Shown piece after piece: positions 11,836 to 23,099 of a stretch of 64,000 bases of DNA. The translations under genes were made by a program, and so were the position numbers. The first letter of the stretch is position 1. The number at the start of each line of letters is the position of its first letter. The DNA comes from Cryptomeria japonica. Lineage: Eukaryota > Streptophyta > Pinopsida > Cupressales > Cupressaceae. The stretch lies in assembly GCF_030272615.1 (NCBI RefSeq), contig NC_081411.1, positions 830,324,160-830,388,159 of the forward strand, in the 5' to 3' direction. Below the pieces are notes generated by a model. The model did not search any database and was not told where the DNA came from. It saw only the letters and a program-made list of their open reading frames with translations.

Positions 11836-12830
11836 ATTTAGATGAGCATTCTTTATCATCATATGATTTGATACTAATTTTATTTCTTGAATCCATAGCT
11901 TGTTTAGAGTATCCTAATTGTTTAATAGTATTCAAAGTACAAATGTTTAGACCTTCTCCTCCATCTATCAAGACTCATTTCATGTGGTTTCTATGGAGAA
12001 AGGATTCAATATGGAGAGGTGCATTGTGTGGTTGGCATATGGATGTGTCATTGACTTCTGTAAATGTAAGGCAATGTGGAGTGGAAAGGTATCCCACCAT
12101 GGCTTGAAACTAGTCCACATTTAGATCAGTGGGTACGAAGGTATCTCTCAATTCTTTGTCAATAATATCCTTATGTGAAGGTGTATACACAAAACCTCAA
12201 GGATAGAAATGAGGGTGGAAGTCTTCCCTAACTGGTCCACAAGGTCATACTCATTTTTGGTAGATGATGAGGTTGTGATCTCAAATGGAACACCTTTCAA
12301 GGTTATTTTACCTTAACAGGTTGTTACATTGCATTCTGAGGTTTCATCATTAGATGGTGAAGAGGATGATCTAATGCCTTTCAAAACAACTTTACTCCTT
12401 GGGTAGAACCTTCGGTAGTTTTTTCTTTTATGATAATGGTAAAAAATTTAATGTCCATTGAAATATGGTTAATGGTGGAATAATAATCATAGGACATCTT
12501 GGTATAATTATCTTGGTTATCTACTTTGGATTTTCCTTTATCATGTTTAGGGAATGGTTCCTTAAATATCACATGTTCATGATTGGAGGTATGACCATCA
12601 ACTTCTATGTCACCCTTGTCAGTAAGATCTTGTATGACATTCTTCAATTTGTGATAATTGCTATTTGTATGTCCTTTTCTCTTGTGATACTCACAATACT
12701 CATCATCATTCCACCATGCAGGTTTCACTTTTGGTTTGTAAGGTGTGTCATATGTTAAATTCATCATTAATTCAAGTAGAGAAAAAGGGAAATCATGAAT
12801 CCCTATCTAATCAAAGAATTATAAACAAAC
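11836..12830 (-). pseudogene. Gypsy gag C-terminus and protease N-terminus (H)
   Basis: On the minus strand, YKPKVKPAWWNDDEYCEYHK leads into KGHTNSNYHKLKNVIQDL, the knuckle-like region typical of plant Ty3/gypsy gag; the last expected Cys reads Tyr. Downstream, PFEITTSSSTKNEYDLVDQL and a degraded protease follow, ending near 11840 with SIKSYDDKECSSK where solo LTR G interrupts. The frame is reached again at 2675. Several stops are of TGG/CAG origin. The upstream part of gag is cut off by the 3' LTR of J. Confidence 0.65.
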
Positions 12831-12889
12831 CAATGAAATAATGCAAACAAGCAATAAGAATGTAAAATAAAACAATTAAAACTCTATAT

Positions 12890-14166
12890 TCCATGAATGC
12901 TCATAGCTTCCATTGTTGTTCTCTTCTTTATGGTATGGTGGCTCTTAGATATTGCACTAGCAACTTGCAAATGACACAAAGATTCAAAATTCGTGATTGT
13001 TGAAAATGGAGATTGAATGGTCAATTTATAAATAATTGGAGAGGATTGATTGAAAAGTGGAACTTAGATGAGCTCACATGCTGATTGACATTTGAATTGC
13101 TGATTTGGAGGTGGAACTCAATTGATTGAATAGACAAATGAGTTAATTGATTGAGAAAAAAGTTTTTTGAGATATGAAAAAGGGTGATTGGAGGATAATT
13201 GATTGATGACAAAGAAAGATTTATTTAGAAAAAGAAAACTAGAAGATATAAAACAATGTTTGGAGAGCATTAAAGAAATTGATGTAATCAATTAATTAAT
13301 TGAAATAATCAATTAAAATAGATGGAATAGTTAACTAATTGAAAGTTTTTTGAATGCTTTTTGGAAAAAAGCAAAGTGGAAGATAGAAATAGAGATTGAA
13401 AAGATAATGATTTAATTAATTAATTTAGCATGTGCTTGCACTTTGACTTTGATTTTCAATTTAATCTTTGCATGAGATTTTAATTCAAGTATTGAATTTA
13501 TTTTAAATTCAATTTGTTATTTGAATATATTTAGAGCTTGACTTTGATTTTCAATTTAATTTTTGAAATCATGTATATGTATTTGAAATTAGAAGAATTT
13601 GAATTTGAAGAAATATGAATTAAATGAAACTAGAAGAAATAATGAAATTAAATGAAATTAGATGGAATTGGATGAAATTAAATTAAATTAGAATTTGGGG
13701 ATTTAAAATTGGAATTAGAGGAAATAATTAATTAATTAAACAATTTAAAGAAACTATTTAATTATTTAGAAATTGAATTTAATTAAATAATAAAGATTAT
13801 TTAAATTAAAGGAATTAAAATCACAATTAATTAAATAATAATTATTTAAATAATATTTAGAAAAGGGTTAATGATTAATTGATTAGAAGATAGAAATAGA
13901 GAAACAATTTATTTAAATAATAAAGATTATTTAATTGAAAGATTAAAATCACAATTAATTAAATAATAAATATTTAATTAATATTTAGAAAATGGTTAAA
14001 TTATTAAACAATGATAGCATTGAAATTGGAATAATTAGTAAGATGACAAAGAAATATGAAATTAGAAGAATAAGATTAATTAATTTAATTAAATAATTAA
14101 AGAATTATTTAATCAATTGGACAAATAATCAGTACATGATCAATGAGACATTTTTAGGTGTCTACA
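12890..14166 (-). repeat. 3' LTR of gypsy element J (left edge uncertain)
   Basis: The right edge is firm: on the minus strand the LTR starts TGTAGACACC at 14166, right after a polypurine tract. The same start occurs in plus orientation at 62995 (element L). The body is very AT-rich (13200-14110) with many taattaattaa-type palindromes. The left edge is not resolved; it lies between H's gag frame (to about 12830) and about 12900. The partner LTR is outside the window. Confidence 0.6.
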
Positions 14167-14180
14167 TTTTCCCCTCTTTG
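14167..14180 (-). other. Polypurine tract of element J
   Basis: Minus-strand caaagaggggaaaa immediately precedes the LTR start TGTAGACACC. This fixes 12890-14166 as the 3' LTR and places the element body to the right. Confidence 0.8.
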
Positions 14181-14443
14181 AGATAATATTGGAATGACAT
14201 TGTTTCAAAGAAAACAAAAAATATTCCTACCCCAGTATGCCCTGGTGACGTTGTATATTGTAAATATGCCCCCATCAGAAAAAGTGGGCGAAAAATTCAA
14301 AAATTGAGACCATAATTTTGATATCATTACAGTGAGCAATCATGTGAAGTGTCTTGCGATTTAAAGATCATTTGAGTATCCTACAAGTTCATTGAAGTTT
14401 AGGGGGACCACAGTGTCAGAGTGGAAAAAACCCTAATTTTGAG

Positions 14444-14453
14444 CTATAAATAG
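14444..14453 (+). promoter_or_regulatory. TATA box for the antisense gene of J
   Basis: ctataaatag on the plus strand matches the plant TATA consensus and lies about 175 bp upstream of the proposed ATG at 14620. It is antisense to J's gag-pol, so it would drive transcription away from the 3' LTR into the antisense ORF. The interval 14181-14440 holds no ORF and is best read as promoter or 5' flank. Confidence 0.6.
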
Positions 14454-14619
14454 TGATTTTGGCCTTTCATTTGCTCATTTGCATTGTGTTGAGTTATTGG
14501 AGATCATTGTGAGTCATTTTCTTTCTAATGAGTACTTGATCATCCTGGTTGGCTATAGGGCACGAGTGCACTTGTCCAAGTGAGTACATTCTTATTAGAG
14601 ACCTCCAGGGACTGTCGAC

Positions 14620-17013
14620 ATGGTATGTTTCCAAATTTTTGCTTATTTGTTGCCTGTGTTTGTCATTTTCCTCCAAACTTTTTCCAAATTTTAGCCATCA
14701 CGCATACGCCTTTGATTTTCACACATACGCCTTTCGATTTTCATGCATACACACTAACTGTCATGCGAGCATTAGCCTTAAGTGTTAAGAAAAAGTGTAA
14801 GTGTTATGCATAGGTGCTTAGTGATATGCATTAGTGTTAACTTTCACACATAAGCTCTAATTGTTATGCAAAAGCTTTAAATGTATCGCAAAAGTGTTTA
14901 ATGCTACGCATAAGTGTTAAGAATTACGCATTCATTATAAATTGAAGTTTTTTGTCATGCGTTTGATCCAATTTTTATTGCATTATCAAATATCTAACAT
15001 TTTTAATGCTTTACCTATGCAGGAAAATATTGGAGCATTATATTGCTGACAGAGTAGACCCCGTGGTCTTGATCTTCGATCTGAGTTACTTGATGAGGAG
15101 GTTGCACATATCCGACATTTGGGATTATATCATGTTTTACATTTGCTAGAGATTATGGCCAACAAGGCCTTGATTACCACATTAGTAGAGCGGTGGAATT
15201 CTTAGACATGTACCTTCCATCTTCCTACTGGTGAGGTGTCTATTACTTTAGAGGATGTTTTGAATATACTGCATATTCCCATCCATGGTGCGAGAGTTGT
15301 ATATGATCACGACGATGGCTTCACTAGACTGTGTGCCCTTTTTGAGTATGAGGAGCAAGATTTACAGATCAGTGGTCATTATGATATCCCTTAGGCTTTC
15401 TTATACTATGACGATCTTACTATAGTTTTGTGAAGCATTGTAGGTGGTTTGTTGATTCCTGAAAGATGAGGCCATGGATTTCCAGTTGCATGAGGCATAG
15501 TGCTCCATTATATGATTGTTTAGTGATGAGTATATGCTTAGGGTCCTTTTCTATTAGCCATGGTTTATTATCATATGCACAACATTGTTTACTTGGGATA
15601 TTGATCGATCAGCTATGGTGTGACATCGCTCCAGACTTGGGCTTGGGAGCACATTTCTATCTCGAGGCTAGTTATTCATGTCGACTTGTAGCCTGAGGAG
15701 CCATATGCATACAAATATACACCTAGTATTAGACACAGGGGTTCAGGTAACACCTTGTATTGGAGACATCAGCTTGATATCTTGCAGCATTTTATTTGGA
15801 GACCTTATTTGGATTGCCTAGTTAGGCAGATGATGCTCAACACTTTCCTTTCTATAGATAGCAGATATATCTTATTGGGAGGACTATTGAGACATAAAGG
15901 ATCATTGAGATGTACCTACTAGGATGGGTACTCAGATAGTTTAGAGAGGTACGAGTGACACCTGTTGTTACACTGTACTTTGCTCATGCTTATCCTGAGG
16001 TTTTTGATTGGGGTGTGTGCATATAGCCACATGTGGCAGCTATCGAGTTTGATTCTCTTTAGGAATTACAGTGAAGTTCAAGTGCAGGTACGAAAGATCT
16101 AGGGACTACTCCTGAGTATGATGTATGGTGGGCTAGACATAGGCCTATTCCACTGACTAATCTGACTGTTCCAATCATAGCTCAATAGATATGACATCCT
16201 AGACAGCTAGTGAAGATTGACATGGGGGAGAGGAGGGGAGATGAAGGAGGAGAGGAGGGTGGAGGGGGAGAGTAGGGAAAAGGAGGAGATGAGGGGGAAG
16301 AGGAGGAGGATATAGACATTAGGGGAGACATTGAGTCTATGAGTAGCAAAGATTATGATGATTCCTTAGAGTCATCGCGCAGTGAGGATGGGGAGGATGA
16401 TGACATGCCAGAGTTAGAGGATGTTCCTATTGTAGAGGGGGGAAGAGATGGAGGACAAGGAAGTGATGGAGATGATGATGATCCATAGATTTTTAGAGTG
16501 CAAATTCAGAGCCTAGAGGATGAGGTTTCCAGACTTATACATTGACGAGATGGTGAGCGAGAGGTATTCTGTAGAGACTATGGTGCATTAGAGACCAAGA
16601 GAGATCATTTCTAGAGGGAGAAAGATGATGCAGTTAGATGGATGCAGATGGTTCAGGCTACTTATGATCAACATTTTTCTCCAGGTACCGATGCACACAG
16701 ATAGTCTGAGAGACTCTACTATGCTCCCTTGGAGGCCTTTTATTACTAACAACTCTACCATGATACTGTACTTGAGGGATAGAGAGCTTCGAGCTTTAGT
16801 GAGGTTAGAGGTCATTCTAGTCCGAGTAGGACTTCTATGCGGAGGACTAGTTGTGGTGGTGTTATGGGTCCACCTCGGCATCCTGGGGTAGGATCTAGCA
16901 GGAAGGATTCACCTGGAGATAGAGGCAGTGTGGGTTGAGACATTGAGACCATTTTATCTGAGCCTTTAGGCCTGTTTTATGATTATTGTATTCTAACACA
17001 TTACCATTTTTGA
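14620..17013 (+). pseudogene. Antisense plant-mobile-domain ORF of J, spliced start
   Basis: A plus-strand coding region opposite to J's pol. Exon 2 (from 15023) encodes a clear plant mobile domain: ELLDEEVAHIRHLGLYHVL, ALITTLVERW, TFHLPTGEVSITLEDV, LHIPIHGARVVYD. An acidic Gly/Glu-rich stretch (16220-16490), a possible coiled coil (16495-16640; EDEVSRLIH) and a tail to a stop at 17011 follow. The proposed start ATG (14620-14622) abuts a GTATGT donor; a 400-bp intron ends ctatgcag at 15022, and joining the exons puts ATG in frame with the domain. Many stops (first at 15047, TGA) show this copy is dead. The domain is known from MAIN/MAIL-type host proteins and some Ty3/gypsy elements. Splicing is inferred. 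Confidence 0.7.
14690..14950 (+). repeat. Degenerate minisatellite in the antisense gene's intron
   Basis: About ten imperfect copies, period roughly 24-25 bp, of a motif like tatgcataagtgttaa (cgcataagtgttaag, cgcaaaagtgtttaa, atgcattagtgttaac), preceded by three catacgcctttgatttt-like copies. It lies wholly inside the proposed intron 14623-15022. Confidence 0.55.
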
Positions 17014-19639
17014 GTTATATATATGATATGCAGTTTTGGCAATGATCTAATATGCTTTGTTTTCCATGTATGTTGTATGATGCCATGTGTTATGAGATGC
17101 ATGTCTATATGATTTATAGATGATTTTTTTTGAATGCAATGATTTCCACATGATTTATGATGTGATGATTAGTTTAATGCAATCTTATATGATACTCAAA
17201 TGAAAGCAATTAACTCTATATGGATGCAACTTTTTTTTGTATGATAATGTCAGAATATTCTGTTAACTTAGATGTACCTTGAAGAAATGTTAGTAAGATG
17301 AAAGAAACAAGAGATTGATGAAATAATAATGTTAAATTATAGAAAAAGAGATGAGAAATCAAAAAACTATCAATAAGCAGATGAGATGAAAATGAGAATG
17401 ATTCACCAACCTGTGTCATTATTTCTTGCATAATATATATTCATCATTGAGCCTTATTATGGAACAATGGAGCTTAGCACATCAAGGTATAAGGAACCAA
17501 GATGTAAAGATATCTCATTGAAGAAACAAATACATAGCAGACAAGGAGTGAAACCCTCCATTCTGGTAAATACATTAGGGGTCGAGGTATGTGTGGCATT
17601 CACAAGTTGAATGCTCCTATCACAGACACCCGCTAGAGAAATTTCCATAGAACTTCATTGGCTCACACCACAAACAACAAACAAAGAAAAATATAATGCC
17701 CATCATGGCTCCTCTAGTCACCTATAGACATCCTTGAGTAGCATAGGAACACAATCTGTCACCAAATGATAAAAGATAAAGACTAACCTAGATAAAATTC
17801 AACAACTATACTGATCTTGTGCCTTCATTCTCAGTTGCTTGATGTGATAGTTGATAATGTCTAATCTCATAAAGTTGTGGACCCCATTTAAGACCGACTT
17901 CTCTGATTTTGAGTGTATCCTCTTCTGTTTAAGATAAGATAATGATCACTTGATACTGATATGATATGATTGATAAGATAGTTTGATCAGTTGATTGCAA
18001 ATATTTGACTGGATAGTCATATCCTTTGTTAACTTTGTGTGAAGCGTTTGTTGGATATCTCCTAGGGTGTTTGATTCTTGTGAGACATTTTATTACATGT
18101 TTTGTTTTTGATTGATTGGTTTTGATTGTTTTTGGATTTTGTGGATTATATCTAAATGTTTTTGGTATTTTTCTCAGGATCATATTTGAATGTTTTTGGT
18201 ATTTTTTTAGGACTTTTTCTAAATATTTTTTGTTGTTTTTTTGAGGATCGTATGTGAATATTTTTGGTACTTTACGTTTTTCACTATTTTTTAATTTTTT
18301 ATGTTTTTCCAATGTTTTTTGAATTTTGTGTTTTTCAATGTTTTTTTTATGTTTTTCCAATGTTTTGTAATTTTTTCAGGACTCTATATGATTTTTAGGA
18401 TTTTTTCAGGACTTTATATGATTCTTTGGATTTTTTGAGGACTTTATATGATTTTTTCAAGACTTTATATGATTTTTAGGATTTTTTCAGCTATGCCCCC
18501 AGTGTGCAAACCTATATGACATGATGATCTTGGAGAATGCATGCGGTGACAATGAATTTTTGACATGACCTATGTTAATGCAATATGCATGATGAAAATA
18601 CATTTTTTATTTGAACAAGGATGACTATGTTTGTTTAGCATTTTTTAGTACACCAATTGAATTGGAGGTGCAAAGCATTTAGTAGATAAGTGGGCAATCG
18701 ATCCTTAAGGTCTCTTGGAACATCCAAATTAACACACTTAGTGACTAAGATTTACAAATGGAGACACGAAAAACTTCCCCATTGGTTCTTGAAACTTTGA
18801 TATTCTTTTTCCCATGTGTGTGCAAATGAGTTAATTCCCACTCTTGTATTCACTAAAGATCCTTAGCATCCTATATGACTAGCTACATGGATTATTCTAA
18901 CTTCAAAAGCATCCTGAATAGAGCCTCGTTGCCAACAAGCTTTTAGATCTTAGAAAAGGTTATAGACTATAATCTCTCAAATATTGCTCCATTATTAGTA
19001 GGTGTTCATAGCCCCGATGGAGTTAATTGCATGTTTCCATTGTCAAGTTTTTTGTTGCACTTGCATGCATGATATTTCAGTTACATATCATTGCTCTTTT
19101 ACCTTGAGATGGATATTTGCCATAACATTTTTTCTCTTTTTTATTTTATTTTGTTTCCTTGACTTGTAAGTAATAAAACCTACTTGGGTGTGACAACTAC
19201 AATGGTGCTGAAGTAGAATTTTAGATTTTTCACTAGTCATATGATCAACTAGGTGTCTAGAATGAATTAGAGATTTTGTTAATGTGTTAGAGATATAACA
19301 ATTGATAGATTTTGGGTAAACAAGTCTCAAATAGTGAAATCACTACCCAACCATAAGTAAAGCATCATCACAGGGTAATATTGAAAATGAATGACCTTAG
19401 GACCTCAAAGACTTCATGTCCAAATATCTAAGAAAGGAGATGACCCTTGTTTCTCTTGAATGTAAATGGATGGTAAACTTGGACAATTGCCTTGTTTATT
19501 GATGCTGATATATGTCATGCAGAAATTTTGTGAATCCGATGCATTTGAAAAAGAAACTATATGTGATGCAGTGCTTTGAATAAAATGAGATGCAATGCAA
19601 AAATAAAAACCTAAACTAACCTAGCCCTTAAAAAAAATA
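17014..19639 (-). other. Spacer between integrase and antisense gene of J
   Basis: No credible gene over 2.6 kb. The part at 17430-17790 resembles H's spacer. The part at 17900-18490 is T-rich and internally repetitive. The open frame at 18360-17929 is a Lys/Asn product of that low complexity. Positions 18500-19640 show no recognised feature. Confidence 0.5.
18371..18490 (+). repeat. 30-bp tandem repeat in J spacer
   Basis: Four units starting ttttttcaggactttatatg and ending atttttagga, at 18371, 18401, 18431 (shortened to 21 bp) and 18452, plus a partial fifth. A looser related array, with tttttggtattttt motifs, precedes it at 18120-18260. Tandem arrays in the 3' untranslated part are a known trait of Tat-type gypsy elements. 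Confidence 0.75.
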
Positions 19640-20081
19640 TCATTTAAGGTGCATGTTCTTCATAGGGTTAGGGAGTGGATCTCCCTCCATGGTAGCCAAA
19701 TTGTATACTCCATTTCCTATAACCCTTGTTATGATAAAAGGACCTAGCCAGCCAGGTTCAAACTTCCCATGCTTTTCATATTCTGATAGGTTCCTTTGGT
19801 TCTCCTTGGGAACTAGATCTACCACTTAAAAATTCCTTGGGCGTACTCATTTATTGTAACTCCTTCTCAGTATGTTCTAGTAACCTTGCAAATGATTTAA
19901 AGTAGTTTGTCCCTTTTCATTGAGCATTTCAATCTCTTGTAATCTTGCAACCCGATAGTCTTCCTCTAATATGATGTGTTTTAAAGAGACTCTTAAAGAT
20001 GGCAGTTCTATTTCAATAGGTAGTATTGCTTCTCTACAATAGACCAATGAATATGGAGTTGCTCTTGTAGGGGTATGTACC
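19640..20081 (-). pseudogene. Gypsy integrase C-terminal part (J)
   Basis: From 20081 on the minus strand the frame reads TPTRATPYSLVYCREAILPI, then ELPSLRVSL, then KHGKFEPGWLGPFIITRVIG, then GDPLPNPMKNMHLK, the end of a plant Ty3/gypsy integrase. Stops occur, for example before VVDLVPKENQR. The N-terminal and catalytic parts lie at 27200-27965, across element B, whose removal leaves the frame unbroken at the junction. Confidence 0.85.
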
Positions 20082-21132
20082 TGTTAGGTCCCAGAGACAA
20101 CTGAGAGGGGGGGGGGGGTGAATCAATTGTCAAATAAATTCAAACCAAAAACAACTTAACCAACTTATATACTCAATATCGGTAAACCAGTTTCTTATGC
20201 CGGTAGATAGTTTTATCAATTAATTGTAATACCATTAAGGATTAATGCATGAGACAAAAAGACAAACACATAACACCAATATATGTACGTGGAAACCCTA
20301 TAAGGGGAAAAACCATGGTGGGAAACCTTACCCACAATCAGATGATACTACTGCAAATAGTAAGTGTATACAAATGGGGTCTGCACATGCAGAAAGGCCA
20401 AGCGCCTAGAGCTGACTACTCAAACACAAAATAGGAGTCACACTGACTACAATTGGATGGTTAAATCCAATAAGAATGTACTGCTTAAATTAGCATCTTC
20501 TATGCTGGATTTAGTACCAGTGTAGTTCAGATAGCCTTCACAAAAACCTTCCTTCAACCTTCAAATTATGTCTATGTATAGATCTGCTTATTCTCGCATA
20601 TACCTTCACACAATTTCTTCTTTGCACTCCACATTCGATCTTACAAATAAGATCTTACATTTATATCATAACCTAGGACTAATTTTAGTAGGTCGGCTCT
20701 AAAGGATATTACAATAAAATCAATTTACAAATAAATTAATGCCCAATGCAATAACCAATTCAACATGTTATCTTAATGCATTTACAACAATAATAAATCA
20801 TCTCCATAGCGTGCCATGCTGATCTAGAAAAGATAAGCCTGCTAGTGTATAACCTGGACCTATTTGTCGGTAACAACAAATATGCAAGTACGAATATGCT
20901 AATGAACAAATCTTAAAGACAAAGTTTTTAAATGATGTATTTGACATAACCAAGTGTTTTCCATGCCACTCCAAGTGTCGGTGATCACTATATCCTATCG
21001 GTGTACCAGATACTGGTGACTGTGCATAAGTCATTTGCTTGCCAGTGAATGTTGTTGATTTTCCAAAGTGCCAGAGTTGATAAGTGTCAGTAGGTGTTGA
21101 CATCAATGACAAAACCATACCAAATACCAACA
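20082..21132 (-). repeat. 3' LTR of element B
   Basis: 1051 bp, tgttag to ccaaca, with an exceptionally long G run of 13 at about 20106-20118. The purine tract (minus caaaagggggagat) abuts it at 21133-21146, followed by about 390 bp of non-coding 3' region. Confidence 0.92.
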
Positions 21133-21536
21133 ATCTCCCCCTTTTGCATTGATGGCAACACAAGATGGAAAAACCATCAAAGTAACAAAACAGAAATGCC
21201 AAATACCAAAAACCAACAATTTCAAAAAGAGATCATAACTAGAAATCAAAATTTAGATATAAACAATCTCTCCCCAAAGTAACAGTCTCTCCCCCTAAGA
21301 GTGACATGTGTGTTTCTTATGTTTTTCCATATACCAATCTCTCCCCCTTTGACATCAAATGCCAAAGTAATATAAAAACCTTTTTTAGATACAAAATACC
21401 AATCAATTCAGTATACCAACTACTCCCCCTGAGAAGTAGCTTCCTCATCAAAGTTGGAGTAAAAGATTTCTCTGTTAATTCTGCCAGTTGATGACAAACA
21501 TCAACTTTCTAAGTCTCTAACAGTGGGGGTATGACC

Positions 21537-23000
21537 CCAAGCTAGTCTCTAAGATATTCAAAGGTTTCCTTAGGAAGAGGTTTAGTGAAAATATCTACAA
21601 TCTACTCTTTAGTATTCACATAAACTAGTTTTAATTCTTTTGCTTCAACATTTTCCCTTAGAAAATTTAGTTTTATAGAAAAATGTTTGGTTTTAGAATG
21701 TAATACTGGGTTCTTAGATATATCACAATAGATAGTTATAGGTTCCTTGCATTTTACTTTTATGTCTTTCAACATTTGCTTAAGCCATAGTACTTGTGTA
21801 CATTTAGTTGATGTTGCAACATATTTTGATTCCGCTGTTGATAAAGATGTACAACTTTGTTTCTTACTCAACCAAGAAACTAATCTGTTTCCAAGAAAGA
21901 ATACTCCACCGGAGGTGCTTTTCCTATCATCCACATCCCCTACCCAATTTGCATCTTTGTATGCACATAATTCAAAGTTTTCATCTCTAGGATACCATAA
22001 TCCAAGATTTGTAGTGCCTTGTAAGTACCAGAAAATCCTTTTTACTATTAATTCATGATTTTCTCTAGGTTTACTTTGAAATCTTGAAACAATACATACT
22101 GCATTCATGATATCAAGTCTAGTTTGTGTCAAATACAGTAAACCTCCTATCATAGATTTGTACCTGGTTGGATTAATAGGTGTAGATTCATCCCTTAGTG
22201 ATAGTTTATCATTTGTAGTCATAGGTGTGCTTACCGGTTTAGATTTCTCCATCCCAAATTTCTTTAGTAACTCCTTCAAGTACTTGGAATGACTCAAGAA
22301 TATACCTTTATCAGTTTGTGAAATCTGCAATCCTAAAAATAATTTTATTTCTCCAATCATAGACATTTCAAATTCTTGCTTCATTTCAATAGAAAAGTCT
22401 TCACATAATCCATCTTCTCCTCCAAAGATTATATCATCAACAAAAATTTCTATAACCAAGATGTCATCATTAGTCACTTTATAATATACATTGCTATTAG
22501 CATTAGCTTTAGAAAAACCAATCTTCAAAAGATACTTATCTAATCTTGCATACCAAGCTCTTGAAGCTTTCTTCAACCCATACAAAGATATCTTTAACCT
22601 ACAAACCATATCTTTGTTATCTGTCAAGGAAAATCCATCAGGTTGCTCAATGTAAACTTCTTTTTCAAGATCTCCATTTAGAAATGCACATTTAATGTCC
22701 ATTTGATATACTTTGTAGTTCTTGTGTGCTGGAAAAGCTAAGAATAATCTAACTGCCTCAATTCTAGCTATCGGTGCAAAGGTTTCATTATAATCAATTC
22801 CTTCTTTTTGAGAATATCCCTTACACACTAGTCTTGCTTTATTTCTGATAACCTTACCATCTTCATTAAGTTTGTTTTTGAATACCCATTTTGTTCCAAT
22901 CACATTTTTATCTTTAGGTCAAGGAACTAATGTCCAAGTGTTATTCTTCTCAATTTGTTCTAATTATTCTTCCATAGCTTTAATCCAGTGTTTATCATCA
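21537..23000 (-). pseudogene. Copia RT-RNase H of element B (433-codon open frame)
   Basis: The open frame 22903-21602 starts inside RT ([17 protein letters not shown]) and contains [40 protein letters not shown], the intact catalytic [30 protein letters not shown] and [16 protein letters not shown]. RNase H has DANW, and after TIYCD about five codons are missing relative to A. A stop just before IVDIFTKPLPKETFEYLR (to about 21540) truncates the tail. Upstream, the RT start to 23000 has further stops. This is the best preserved polymerase here, but it lacks an intact polyprotein context. Confidence 0.88.
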
Positions 23001-23099
23001 CATGCCTCATTAACTGATGATGGTTCAATTTGAAAAATAAGATATACCTCTTCATTTTCCAGTCTTCCTCTTGTCATAACTCCTTTATACTTGTTTCCA

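Larger units (their letters stand above)
1..12830 (-). mobile_element. Ty3/gypsy element H (partial, decayed, no RT)
   Basis: Old minus-strand Ty3/gypsy element. In its own 5' to 3' order it shows gag with a zinc-knuckle-like motif (about 12830-12380), protease (split between about 12350-11836 and 2675-2400), a linker (about 2400-1680) and an integrase C-terminal domain (about 1670-1290). RT, RNase H and the integrase catalytic core are absent between linker and integrase tail. The protease is split by solo LTR G with a perfect tgttc duplication. The 5' end abuts the 3' LTR of J and the 3' end is outside the window. It is either an internally deleted copy or a member of an RT-less non-autonomous lineage. 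Confidence 0.65.

Noticed and set aside
12465-12758. Hydrophobic plus-strand open frame (97 codons)
   Set aside because: It is the reverse-strand shadow of H's gag, whose minus-strand frame carries the recognisable knuckle motif.
17929-18360. 143-codon minus-strand open frame rich in Lys, Asn and His
   Set aside because: It is the translation of the T-rich repetitive spacer of J. No domain, and repeats explain the composition.
18371-18490. Regularly spaced direct repeats, CRISPR-like at first sight
   Set aside because: Units are contiguous 30-bp copies without unique spacers, in a plant retrotransposon. It is a simple tandem array.
20100-20120. G-run of 13 as a possible G-quadruplex
   Set aside because: A single run without further G tracts nearby. 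It is an expanded form of the common gagaggggggtgaatcag LTR module.
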